A stretch of DNA of 64,000 bases from Chlamydoabsidia padenii (taxonomy: Eukaryota; Mucoromycota; Mucoromycetes; Mucorales; Cunninghamellaceae). The translations under genes were made by a program, and so were the position numbers. Within the stretch, counting starts at the first letter, position 1; each line of letters opens with the position of its first letter. Shown in pieces: positions 20,501-32,925 of this stretch. The stretch lies in NCBI GenBank assembly GCA_025330725.1, contig JAIWND010000033.1, positions 124,001 to 188,000 of the forward strand, in the 5' to 3' direction. The notes below the pieces were generated by a model that saw only the letters and a program-made list of their open reading frames with translations, was not told the DNA's origin and did no database searches.

Positions 20501-23500
20501 GTTGTTGAGCAGGAGTCACATATTTGTCGTCAGTCCAATTCTTGAGCACCTTGGCCAAACGAGGACTAGAGGTCAGGTTGTATACGTTTTCGATATAGCT
20601 CTTCTTGGTGCTGAAGGGTTGAGCAGTCAAGTTAGGAATGTACTTGGAAGATAATTGAGCCACGTCAATGTCGGATGGATTGAACTTCTTGGCCAAGTAG
20701 CTACGGAAGGGAGCAACACCGCTAAGCAAGAAGGAAGAGTGGAAGGGCACATCAATACCAGGAAGAGGAACAGTAGCATGACCACGTTCGAGCTTGATAC
20801 GGCCTTGAGCTTCCTTTGCACGAGTCTTTTCCAAGACACCATCGATGATTTCAGACAAATGTTTCTTCACATCTTCAAGAGGCATTGTTTCCATCAGTTC
20901 CTTCAAATCAATACCAGACACCTTGATGTAGTTCAAGACGTTAGTGAGCACATCCAAGTTGGGAATGGAGCCAGCTGCCACATATTGCCAGTTTTCAACG
21001 TTAAAGTTGACGATTTCCAGCACATCACCGCTGATACGAGCGATCGAGTCCACAACATATCGTAAAGCAGTATCGTTGAATGACTTGGACACACGAGCAG
21101 GATTGACAGCAGCCATACCATAATTAGATCGACCTTCTGAATCACGTTGCACAGCCGATTGCATAGTCATACCACGGTAGAAGACAACATCCACCAAAGA
21201 TTCCAAAGGAAGCACATCACCGACGGACGCCAAAGCAGCATATTCACCCAGAGAGTGACCGGCGAAAGCACAGTTGCCTTGGATAAGTTCCTTAGATCGC
21301 ATATCTTCAAAGGCAGCCTTTTCCAACAAAGTCAATGCAGGTTGAGTGAATTGAGTGGCAGACAAGAGACCATTGGGAGCTTGGAAGGTGTAGAAGGAGG
21401 TACGTTCGTTAATAGTAGGGAACAAGGGCAAAGTCTTGACGGAGCCATCGCTTTCCACCACATCGTAAGTCATACTCATGTAGTTTTGACGAATTCTGTT
21501 ACCACGAGGACCACCAAAGTACACAGTCTTTTCTTTGGGGTTGGATCGGACGATTTCCAAGATAGAGAAGCCATAGTTTTCGTTAAAGTGCTTGTCGGCG
21601 CGATCCCAGATTTCCTTGGCCACGCTGGAGGTGTTGTAAAGAGCCATACCCATACCTTGTTCTTGAGAGCCTTGACCTGTGAATACATAAGCAGTGACAG
21701 GTTGTTCCACTTCAGCAGTACCAACAACCACCTTTTCGTTGTTTTGGTTGATGGTTTCGATTTGGATGATCTTGCGGCCATTCTTCATACCAGTGTGAGA
21801 GAGCTTGGTTTCAAGACGGTCAGAAGGCAGAACCATACCCATGAAATGCACATTGTAGGCCACCACACGTCGAGGAACATTGTCGGCAGCAAAGATTTCC
21901 ACAAACTTGCGAGTAGAAGCGCTGGTCCACATACCGTGAGTGATAGTACCAGGAAGCACAGCAAGATCGGCAAAGTAAGGGTTCACATGGATAGGGTTGT
22001 AATCACCAGACACATTAGCATAAGGTTCGTTGGAAGCAGGCGCATGGACCACAGAAGAGTAGATCGATTGAGCAGGCATGACAGAGTAACCACCATTTTC
22101 AAAGAAGTGAGCTTGCTCGATTTCTTGTCCGGTACGCTTGAGGTATTCGATCACAGGGTTACCATGACTTTCATCAGCTTCGTAAACGACATCGGCAACC
22201 TTGACGAATTCCTTTGTAGACACCTTCATATCGACAGTACCGGTGGTCTTTACACTGGCAAACACGCGCTTGTTGAGGTAGCGGAGTTCGGTGGTGAGAC
22301 GGAATACAAGAGAAGTACCAGGGGCGAGTTCATAGTTGTCTAATTCCTCGGTCCAATTGATCCATTCCTTTGACTTGAGCACAGCAATATCCTTGACAGA
22401 TTGAAGGTTAAGGTTCATAGGAGTTTCCACCTTGCGTTCAAAGGTGTGTTCAAAGTCGGTAAAGTTGCCACGATACAAGAACTGACTGGTGACTTCCATC
22501 ACAGCCTTTCCTTCGCGAGCAATCACACCCTTGACTTCAATGAGCTTGCCAGAGTCGTTGTTGATAATAGCATTAATCTTGGCATAAGTGTCGACAACAT
22601 CACCAACAGAGAGCAGATCACCACCTTCGAGGAGACGGAAGCCGTTGGACAAGTGCACCAATTTCAAAAGATCACCATCGATTTCACGAGGGAAGATAGC
22701 CTTGATGATAGCCTTCCAACCAACAACAATAGCAAAGTCCATAGGAGCATAGACCATCTTTTGTCCTCGATCAACATAAACTTCAGCTTGGTTTCCGACA
22801 GCTTGGCAGAATTCCTTGATTTCGGTAGACTTGACAGTTTCACCCATACCAATAAGTTTTTCAGTAACAGGAATAGATAAGAAGTCATCGTTTGCATCGA
22901 CACCGAACCAAAGTTTCCAGTAAAACTCCTTGATGCGGTTGTTGCGTCCCTGAAAAAAAAAAGTTAGTATAACATGTCATAATTTTGTATTTCTTTTCTA
23001 ATACTTACATCCATAACTTCATGAATAGGAGCATAGCCAAAATCGGGCTTGTAGAGGAAGTGTAACTTCAATGGCACAAAGTCATTATCACGTTTTTCAT
23101 ACAGAGTAACATCAATGGTACCGTTGTTGTTTGTGGCTTCGACAGAGGTAACATAGTCTTCAGATTTACCAGAAGCACTCCATAAGCGTTTGTCTTGGAC
23201 CTTGAGAGAGACAATTTGACCTTGAGCATTAGATGACACAGTCACTTTTTGACCAGCACGAGGACGCAAGATACGGGCCAGAGGATTGTCAGAGAATTTC
23301 TTGCCCTGAACCACAAATGGAGAAGTAATCAAAGCACGCAACCAGTTGAAGGAGGCACCAGAGATAGTTTGGAACCAATCATCATCTTGAGGAAGGGCCG
23401 CATCGCTGTCACCAGTTAAATACACCCGTTCATTGTCGGTAGAAGCATCGGAAGCAATGAGTTTGTTACCAGAGTTGGAGACACCACCGAGATATTCGAT

Positions 23501-26500
23501 TTCGGGGATAGATGATTCGTCGTTGTTGTAGTATTTTTCCTTCAAACTTGCAATGTGGCTAGCATAGATATCACCGAGGATTTCACCGACAGGTTGATCA
23601 ACACGAGTAGCATACTTGGCAGCAACAGGACCATGGAGAATACAAGTACGTTGGACATCTTGATCGACAACAGCGCCAAGATCTTCGGATTGCCACAAAG
23701 AGTCCTTCTTGAACCACACGTCAAAGTCTTTGTCCATCACAGGAATGAAGGGCACAGGCTTTTGACCACGGCGTTGGCAAAGGGAGACAAAGTGGAGGAC
23801 ATCTTCGGAGGTCAAAAGTTGAGAATCGGCATCAGGGAATTGAGAGAGGAATTCAGCAACAAAATCATGAGGATGATCCAATTGGGTGAAAGATTGAAGA
23901 GTAGAGACAGCTTCCACCTTTGAGAATCGTTCTTCAATACGGCGCAAAAAGTCACCAACGAGGTTACGAAGAGAGATATCGATCCATCGGCGTTCATGCT
24001 TGATATACAACAGTTCCACCATGCGGTCCACCACTTCAGTATAGGTCATTTCTTGAAGGTCCACGACATTACCGCTCTTCTTCTTACCAAACCACACCTT
24101 TTGGAAGTCAGCATTGAGACGCTTGATGATGTAATCCTTCTTGGCGAGTAAAGCAGGGAGGCGTTTGTCACGAGGCAAGTTGAAGATAGTTTCGTCCAAT
24201 TCCTTCCAGAGACGCACACCACGAGTAGCAACTTTGTGAATAGGTTCACCGAGTTCAGATCGGACAGTCATGATACCACCAGCGGGACCCTTGTATGTCT
24301 TTTCCCAATCTTCATCATCCACACCGGGAGCATCCACCATGGCTTGTTTAACAGCTTCAGACGCAAGACCTTCTTTAGATACCATCATACGAGAACCAAA
24401 CATCACACCATCAAAAGGCATGGGAGGATAATCAAATTTGGCGGCCCATTCACCAGTAAGGTAAGGGAGAGTATCATCAGCACCACCAAAACCAGACCCA
24501 GCGACGAGGACAATGTTTTCTTGACGACGAATAGAGGCGTAGGTTTCAAGAATAGGTTGGTGAACATCTTCAAAGCTGTGATGACCACCAGCACGACCAC
24601 CAGTCCATTGCATGATGATAGGCATGGTAGGATTGGCCGCAGCAATAGAGACGACCTAAAAAAAGAGACAAATGTATGAGTTGATGCCCGTTTTTTTTTT
24701 TTTTTTTTTTGCTACCCCACCCCCATATTTTATTATTATTATTATTTACCTGACGAATGGTTTCCACACTTCCGGGTTTGAATGCAACGTGGCGAATACC
24801 GGCGGCCTTCAAATTGGAAATGACTTCATTGGCGACATCCAAAGAAGGAACACCAGCAGCAATACAGATACCTTCCATGGGAAGACCTTCTTTACGCATG
24901 ACTTGGACCAGAGGGTATTGGAAGCCCCATTGACGTACATTCAAAAAGAGAATGTTCAGAGTAACACCTTCACCAGGACGAGTCAAGTTCATAATTTTGT
25001 CGACCTTGCCACGGAGAGCTTTTTCGTTATAGTGACCACCACCGGCCAATTCAACATGATAGCCAGCGTTCATGACAGCAGAGACAAACTTTTCGCTGAC
25101 AGTGGAAGGGGTCATACCGGCAACCATCAATGGAGGTTTACCCAACAAACGTGACATACGAGTATCCACGTGAATGCGTCCGTTACTACATAGTACAATA
25201 GAAGTTTTTTTTTAGTATGTGATACCATTGTCGGCGATTGAATTTCATGAGGCCAATGCGTTTTTTTTTTTTTTTTTTGCCTTACCTTGTAGTCTTGACG
25301 AGTTTAGGTTGGAAGACCTTGGCCCAGTTTTGGGAGTATGTAACAGCACGTAAATCAGCATCAAAGAGATCGGCCTTGTAAGACAGATCACGATTACCAC
25401 CTTCTAAAGCACCAGCCAATAATACTTGAGCCCCGGTACCTTCCTTATTGCGGTAAGTCAAACCACCAACACCCGAAGTTCCACCAGGTCCAAAGTCGAT
25501 AATGTGAGTCAAATCCTTTGGAGCAATTGCCTTTTCCCAATGCACATGTTCAGAGTAAATCAAAGACACCAAATCAGTTGTTAATGATGCAGATGATCGA
25601 AGATCTTTGCCTATAAAGATTCAGTCAAGTTGATAAAAAAAAAAAAGTGATGAGTTTCTTTTTGTGGTCAAAATTGAATCTCCACAACCCCAACGGCCCC
25701 AAATAAAAACAAGTCCCCCCTTTCCCCAATATAAAAAACATATTACTTACCAGTATCAGTAGCATAAACAGGAATCTTCAAATCCTTGGCATCATGTTGC
25801 AATTGGTAACGTTCAATATCACGCATCAAAGTTTCAACAGCAGGTTGCAAGTAAGAGCTGTGGAATGGAGCAGTGATAGGCAAGAATCGAGATGAGAATT
25901 TGATTTTGCGTTGAGAGAATGGTACCCGAGATTGATCTAAACCAGTAGGAGCCTTGAGTTTACGAAGACTAAGGTTAAGACCATAAAGAGATTGAGGGGG
26001 ACCAGTACACACAAAGGATCGAGGGCCGTTGAGAAGAGTGATTTCAATTTGTCGATCAGGTGCCAAATGCGCATTGGTAGCTTCCAAATGCTTCAATACT
26101 TGAGATTCACGTAAACCAGTAACAGCCAACATAGGAGTAGGAGTACCTTCATTGTTGTTGAGAGAGTCTTCCAAAACAGTGGGGTTCAAGGTGGTAGGAG
26201 GGAAAGCTTGTTGAGCCCTAGTACCCATCCAGAATAAGAAACCCAATGCCTTTTCGGTGTTTACCAAGAATTCATCATAAGTGGTGGAAGAAGAGATGAC
26301 AACAGAAGAGATGACACCTTGACTATGACCAGTGGTACCTATAAGTTATAAACAAAAACAAAAAAGTGGATTAGTAACCAATTTCCTTTGTCTCCTATTC
26401 CCCTCCCCCTCCTCCTTCCGCCATTTAAAAGCATATTTTTGTTTTGTTTTGTTTTAACCTTACCACTAATCAATTCCCTAATGTCACCAGGAGTACGATC

Positions 26501-27244
26501 CATCACCCGAAGCATGACATAATAATGAAGAAGTTGAGTGAGACCAATCAAAGGCAAACTGACAGGAGCAGACACTAAATATTGCAGATCGGGTCGTACT
26601 TCAGGGTTCTTCAACCAACGCATGACATCAAGACCCTTGGAGTGGAATACACTTGCTTCGGAACTACGAGCATAATCGGCCAAAACACCGGCCATACGTT
26701 CAATAAAAGGTTCCACCAAACCATCATAAGTTTCCCAAATATCAGCCAATTCATCAAAGTATTCTTCGATATTTCCTTGACCACCAAAGATAGCAAAGAT
26801 TTTAGTATCCCCCCGTTGAGCAGCAGCAAAAAGAGCGGATTGAGCAGGCTTGGCTTCGTCAGGAGTAATGATTTGGTGTTTCTTGAGGACGACCAAAGAA
26901 GTAAAATAAGCCTTCAACACCACCTTTTTAGAATCAGAAGATAAGGATCTAGTGATAGCATGGACATCGTTGTTTTTGAGATATTGGACACCAAAGTCAA
27001 CAAAGACAGTTCTAGCCACAGGAAGGAATTGAGTTTCTTTGGAGGCACGTTGACTGGCAAAGTGAAGGAATCGAGCAGACAATTCAATATCAGGAATGTC
27101 TTCATCAACTTGTTCCGATTCCACAGGGAATTCTTCCTTCAATTGTTCGGCGAGTACCCAAATGTCGGCAGGCACCAAGACAGAGACTTCGGTGTTATTT
27201 TGTTTCACAGAGAGAGGGCGCAGAGCTTGAGGTTTGTGTTCCAT
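14597..27244 (-). CDS. FAS: Fused beta-alpha type I fatty acid synthase, 3941 aa
   Basis: There are ten exons: 27244-26464, 26338-25751, 25610-25286, 25185-24750, 24655-23009, 22949-20107, 20038-18984, 18908-17828, 17750-17044 and 16959-14597 (11,826 nt). Domain order is acetyltransferase (GHSQG, Ser about 266), enoyl reductase ([21 protein letters not shown]), dehydratase ([10 protein letters not shown], Asp about 1575 and His about 1580), malonyl/palmitoyl transferase (GHSLGEY, Ser about 1825), ACP (GGKS, Ser about 2246), ketoreductase (TGAGKGSIG), ketosynthase (NACATS, Cys about 3352; FHGTSTKAN) and phosphopantetheinyl transferase ([16 protein letters not shown]). It makes palmitate and stearate from acetyl- and malonyl-CoA in the cytosol. 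In yeast the beta and alpha halves are separate genes; here the beta C-terminus runs directly into the alpha N-terminus ([19 protein letters not shown], about 20,500) inside exon 6, with no stop. All catalytic motifs are intact. Codon use is strongly biased, as in highly expressed genes. Confidence 0.97.
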
Positions 27245-28352
27245 AGTAATAGATAGATTATGTATATAAGGGGATGTAAGAATAAAGTGTGTATGTAAAA
27301 GTTATATAAGAATGACAATCAATAAGATCAAAAAGTGTGTGTATAAATGATTGTATGATTGTATGTGTTGAGAAGTAAAAAAGTATCAAAGGAGGCAAAT
27401 CTACAAGGATTAACAAGAAAAGCAAAAGATTAGTTGGGGTATCACAAAGATAGTCGCACTCTTTCTTTTTTTTTTTTTGACAGTTAGATCCTGTTACCTT
27501 TTAAGCGTGAAGTAAAGTGTGTATTATAGTGTGTGTGTGTGTATCAGACTTTACGCTTCAAAGAATAGCTAAACGAAACTTGATTTTGCTTTTCCCAACA
27601 AATTGTTTAAAAAAGAAAGAAGAAGAGGAAGAAAAAAAAGCTTTGAAAAAATATTTTTAAAGGCAGAAAGAGACCCCCCATCAAAAAAAAACCCACTCAA
27701 CTTTTTCCCCCTACATTTTTTTAAATGCCGGAAATCGGATTTTAAATTGATGTATATTTAGTATTATAAAATCCTCTTGATCTTTTTTTTTGGGTGCCTT
27801 TGATAACCCCAAAAAGATCCAGCCGTTTCCGTTCCAACAATAGAAGGTATATTGGTCTTTGGGACCCTGTCTCTCTCTCTCTTTCTCTCTCATTTTATGA
27901 TTATTGCTTGAACCCCAAAATTTCACAATCCTTCCCCTATCGTTTATCAATTGTGTGCTTCCACGTATAGTTATCGATGACAATGCCTTTTTCCCTCATA
28001 TGAGCAACTACCATTGCGTCGGGGTTTAAATTACTTGCAATGAAACATTTTTGACCAATGTATCCTTCAGAGACTTTCGGCTAGTGACTATCGGGTTTTA
28101 TTTTGATGATCATCACTTTGACGGCATTTTTTATTCTAACATCAATGGTGATAGACATTCGGTATAATAATCAAAAGATATTTAAAGATAAGCGCACGCC
28201 CTTGACTTGAGGTGAGTAAAAAGGTACGCATAAAAAAATTGGAAACCCATGGCATGAAAATTTTTACTTGGTCGTGAGTAAAAAAAGAAGATTTGTGTGT
28301 AACCTTATTCGACTTTCTCTTTCGCTTACTTTTTTTTTTTTGTGGTTTCCTT
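27245..28352. other. FAS promoter region and spacer to the RING ligase gene
   Basis: A divergent 1.1-kb spacer. It holds (GT)n near 27530, a (CT)n tract at 27870-27892, and motif-family members CGGATTTTAAATT near 27734 and CGGGGTTTAAATT near 28020. The first 200 bp next to FAS are GT/TA-rich leader. No gene. Confidence 0.45.
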
Positions 28353-30129
28353 ATGCTATCTTACATTCTTCCTTTCTTTGGATGGTTACAATGGCTATGG
28401 TTGCTATGTCTATTATATACAATGGTTAGTGCACAGTCACCTTCTAATCCTGTCTTTTGGCAAGTCCCCATGGTCTTTAACACCTCTGAACCACTCGACC
28501 AAGGTAGTATGCTTAATGACGAATCACGACTGGCCGTATCTCAAGATTTCCAAGTGATCAATCCTGGTGATAGTGATAGTTATGAACACAAAGTAAGGAA
28601 AACATATATTGTACGTCTTTTACGTTTATCACTCACTCACTTCATAAAACTTGTCTTTCTTTTTTATCTTTTTTTTTAGCGAATAGTTGTGGATATGTCA
28701 AATGGCTGCTCCAACAATACTAATTTGACAACGATACAACAATGGAACGACAAGACATTAACAGCACCAGTTATTCGGACTTTACCTAAAATGGCCTTGA
28801 TTGAACGTGGTGGCTGCTCATGGAATCGAAAAGTGTCATCAGTGAACGACTTATCGGCACGGTATCAACTCAACATCGAAGCCCTAATGATATATGATAA
28901 CGATACCCATGGATCTAACACAACATTCGAATTACAACCTATTGGATCAAGCGAATCACAGGACCCACCATCTTACGACTCACCTTTACCATATGATCGA
29001 AATGTCTCGAACATGAAGGATAATGATATGATTACAACTACATATGACAGCGGAAATAATATGTCACATCTGTCTGTATACTTTATCGCCAAAGATTATG
29101 GTCTTCAACTGAAACAACTGAATCACACTTACATATCTCATGCAACAGACAGTAACTCGTCATCGTCATCTGATTTACACCAATTCTATCAAATCACTCT
29201 CTTCCTCTCTCAATCCCCTCGGCAAACCACTGATACATCAAAGGACAACAATAACGATGATAACAGTAATGGATTTTCAAGTCTTCTTGCTTCTAGTAGG
29301 GGCTATCTCTCATATATCATTGCACTTATCGCGGTGTTTCTAATAGGTAAAGAAAAGAAGAAGAATAACAGTGGGGTATATGGAGTGTTGTTTGATACTA
29401 ACTCAATGTTTATTTTTTAATTCTTTGAGGAATCCTAGGTGTAATACTCTTACGATGGTGGCGACTACGGAAGATGCGCCAAAGGGTAGCAGCACAGAAC
29501 CAACAAGACGTTTACCGCGGCTACATCTTACATGCTCGGGTGAATCATATCGACCCATTGCCTGTCACTATAGTCAACTCTCTGCCTATCATTTACTACA
29601 CCTCGGATAGGGTCAAGAATAACAACTGTGCTATCTGTCTCGATGATTATGTAGAAAACAAGAGTCAATTGCGACTGCTACCATGTGATCATGGATTTTG
29701 TGTCTTGTGTATAGGTAAAAAAAATAAAAAAAAATAAAAAGTGCAGACATTGTACTCGGGTATCTAATCTCTCTTTTTGTTCTCTTTTCAGATCCTTGGC
29801 TTACTCAGAAATCCACGTTTTGTCCAATATGTAAATATGATTGTCTTCCCCCAGAGCATCGCCAAAAACAACAATTACAACAACTCCAATTACCTTCATC
29901 ACAACAGGCACAGTCATCACAAGATCAGCATTCAAGCACGTCTGTTGCAACTGCTCTCCCTCCACCTACTGCCACTGTCCGACCTAATACTCACCAACTT
30001 GAGCCTACACCAACGATTTCTTCATCAACAGGAAATGATCAGCAGGAAAGCCATTCCCCTTTAACATCACCCTCTCTCGACCCACAGGACGCAGAACAAA
30101 CAACCAATCAACAAAACAACCTGGGGTAG
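28353..30129 (+). CDS. PA-TM-RING E3 ubiquitin ligase
   Basis: There are four exons: 28353-28592, 28680-29346, 29439-29714 and 29792-30129 (1521 nt, 506 aa). The ATG at 28353 opens a hydrophobic signal sequence (about residues 1-30, ending near VSAQS). A lumenal protease-associated (PA) domain follows (about 80-230), with RTLPKMALIERGGCSWNRKV and EALMIYDND. A transmembrane helix lies at about 287-308 and a RING finger at about 367-412 (CAICLDDY...LPCDHGFCVLCIDPWL...CPICK). The tail is Gln/Ser/Pro-rich. The layout matches endosomal or vacuolar membrane ligases such as RNF13/GRAIL and fungal Tul1-like factors, which recruit E2 enzymes to ubiquitinate membrane proteins. The RING reads C3HC4 because the usual second His of RING-H2 is Cys here. 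Confidence 0.88.
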
Positions 30130-31090
30130 CTCACATACTCCATCGTATCCCTTATCTTTACTTTAATACTGTCACATATGTCCATAGAATAGCCATCCTA
30201 TCATTACTTTAATACTATTACAACTGTACATCATAAATGCATTTACATTATTATACTTTGATTCAATAAACAATTCATGCAAAAAAATTATTTTAATCGC
30301 CGTTTTAATATTTTGTTGGGGAAGGTTCTTGGGTTTCATTCGATATAGTAGAAGCAAATATACTATGTCCTTTAAAGGATATGGAAAAACAGTCAGTAGT
30401 GGTCCGTTTAGTAATAATCTGTATGAATAGGATTGCGCGGAAAAGGGGAAAATCGGTATACATTAAATCACCCGTTACATACCAGGCATCCTTGATTACA
30501 ACTAACTAGTGCCTATGTTGTGGTATGTGGTATTGTATGCCCGAAAATCATATATGACATGGATCAGTCGTTCGGACAGGTAGCGGCATTGTGTATCACA
30601 TGAAAGAAGCTTGACAATAAACTCGTTTATGTAAAGTGGCTAATTAGTGAACTATAGGAATAGAATAAAGGAAAACAAAGTGTTGGTATCAGGAGAAAAG
30701 AAAAAGATGCTGAGGCTAATGGTCCAAAAAAGGCAGTTATTGGTGCATTTATTTTTAGTCGCCGGAGATTCGGCACCCTCATCATCATTTGAATGAGCCC
30801 CGTGCGACAATGAATGAAACTTTTTTTTACTATCATTGCCAAGAGAATTCTTCTCTCCCACTCTTTTACTTCTTCTGTAATGGAATGCAAAAGCGTATAT
30901 AGCAGTAAAGAGATGTAATTTTAATTGAATGGGAGTAAATTCGGGGCTAATGTCCGATGGATGTTTTAGGAAATGTATTAGATTGTGGCGCAAATAGCAG
31001 TACTCGCCTTTCCCAAAACGGTTACGACTATCAGAAAACTCATGATCGATTTGTATGCGTTGGATGAGTGCTGTGCACTTTTACGCGTGG
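30130..31090. other. Intergenic region
   Basis: 3' flank of the RING ligase gene and upstream region of the RHO1-type gene. Mixed-composition DNA without tRNA, repeat or convincing ORF. Minus-strand ORFs at 30652-30993 lack an ATG start and any recognised motif. Confidence 0.4.
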
Positions 31091-31104
31091 GCGGGATTTG
31101 AACT
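31091..31104 (+). promoter_or_regulatory. Recurrent GCGGGATTTGAACT motif upstream of the RHO1-type gene
   Basis: It lies about 140 bp before the GTPase start codon. It is the same family as the elements near LMW-PTP, ORC6, uS9m and PP2C. Confidence 0.4.
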
Positions 31105-31233
31105 ATTTTTTGGGCTCTTCCATAAAAAAAAAAAGAAAAAATTTGGGTTTTCTTCTCTCTTTTTTTTCCGTTTTATCATCACTTTATTTTTGTTACCCTT
31201 CTTCTTTACGTACCAAACTTGTATATACATATC

Positions 31234-32495
31234 ATGTCCGAAGTCAGAAGAAAACTTGTCATTGTTGGTGATGGGGCTTGTGGAAGTAAGTGGACGATGA
31301 ACAGACAAATTGATAAAAGATGAAAAGGAACTAACTAATTCACCTTCTTTTTTTTAAAAATAGAGTATGGGAAAACAACGACTTTATATGCGTAAAAGGG
31401 AAAACGAAGCACTAACTAATGACTTTTTATTACATTCTTATTCTTGGATTGTTTTTTGATTTTTTTAAGGGTAAGTATCACTGGGAAAAAAACAGGCTGA
31501 ACGGAAACTACAATAGTGGTACCAAGAAACTAACTCCTTCTTCTTCTTCCATATATTTTATTACTATTAGACTTGTTTGCTTATGGTCTTCTCCAAAGGT
31601 GCCTTCCCTGAAGTAAGTGGTTGTTGTTAATGATTGCGGGGTGTTTGACTTTCTACCTACATATTATATCTTTCTATATAGCGGGGACTAACACACTTTT
31701 GTTTATATGTATATAGTTCTACGTGCCTACTGTATTTGAAAACTATGTCACCGACGTTGAAGTGGATGGAAAACATGTAGAATTGGCTCTCTGGGATACA
31801 GCTGGTAAGTTACATCTATCAACCCACATAACATAAACTAATCCTCTCTTTCTTTCTAGGCCAAGAAGATTATGATCGACTACGCCCATTGTCATACCCT
31901 GATTCCAATGTTATCTTGATCTGTTTTGCTGTGGATTCTCCCGATTCCTTGGACAATGTTCAGGAAAAGGTAAATAGATAATGATGATAATAGTGGTGAA
32001 AAACGGAAATGCATACTTGTTGGACTCACTTAATCTCTCTCTCTCTCGCTCTCTTAATAGTGGATCTCCGAAGTATTACACTTTTGTCAAGGGTTACCTA
32101 TCTTGTTGGTTGGTTGCAAGAAGGACTTGCGAAATGACCCCGGTACTATTGAAGAACTTCGACGAAACTCACAGAGACCTGTTGCCTATGAAGAAGTAAG
32201 TCTAACAAAAAAAGAAGAAGATAACAAACTTATGCTCTCTTTCTCTCTCTCTCTCTCTATTATCTCACATAGGGCACTGCCGTTGCACAAAGAATCGAAG
32301 CCTACAAATACTTGGTAAGTCAGTCTAAACCATGAAGTAACTTGATCCATTTTATCTTATGGTTTGTTAAATGTATAATAGGAATGCTCGGCCAAGACCG
32401 GTGAAGGTGTCCGTGAAGTATTTGAACATGCTACCAGGGCCGCTTTACGAGTCACCAGGAAAACCTCAAGTAAAAGCAAATGCTCTATTTTGTAG
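31234..32495 (+). CDS. RHO1: RHO1-type small GTPase with two single-nucleotide exons
   Basis: The proposed exons are 31234-31285, 31364 (A), 31470 (G), 31571-31612, 31717-31804, 31860-31969, 32061-32195, 32273-32314 and 32382-32495 (585 nt, 194 aa, the normal RHO1 length). Motifs are the P-loop GDGACGKT, switch [10 protein letters not shown], switch [21 protein letters not shown], a GCKKDL base-recognition motif (usually NKKD or TKxD in related proteins), ECSAK, and C-terminal CSIL, a CAAX box predicted to be geranylgeranylated. In fungi RHO1 controls beta-glucan synthase, protein kinase C and actin polarity at the plasma membrane. Exon 1 ends in the first base of the P-loop Lys codon and the next large exon starts with the following Thr codon. 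The two missing bases lie between good splice sites. Alternatives are a 28-nt plus 1-nt exon pair, which would insert nine residues into the P-loop, or a damaged allele. Confidence 0.85.
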
Positions 32496-32925
32496 AAACA
32501 TAGTTTATTAGTATATATGTATATATATACATATATATCTCCCAACCCTACTATTATCTTTATTATATCATCCTCTTCCCCTTCATTGTGGTCTTTAGTC
32601 TTTATTTTACTCCTCCGCCCCTGCCGTTTTTTTTTATTTTATTTTTTTACCTATGTTGTTGTTGTTATTAAACAGACTTACTATTTTATTCCTCTCTTTT
32701 ATTAATCAACATTAATTAATAAAGAAATATTTGATGTTTTGATCATGTTTATGAAAAAGTCAAACAAAACCAAGCATATTGATATGTCCTTTTTAAGATT
32801 AGCTGTAGTATGCGGACTATCTAACTCCTCGTGATTTCTTCGAGCAATCAGGTTATAAAAGGTCTTGTTGTTTTAGCTCTTCTGTTGTCTTTTTACCTTC
32901 TATTCAATCAGTCTATCTTTTATCA
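32496..32925. other. Intergenic region between RHO1 and the caleosin gene
   Basis: AT-rich 3' flank with TATATA runs, then the caleosin leader. No gene or clear motif. Confidence 0.4.

Noticed and set aside
31364..31391. 28-nt exon (A|GTATGG.. read as exon) plus the 1-nt G in the RHO1 gene
   Set aside because: It keeps frame but inserts nine residues after GDGACGK, removes the Mg-binding Thr from the P-loop context and makes the protein longer than RHO1. The two 1-nt exon model restores the exact family sequence. It remains the main alternative.
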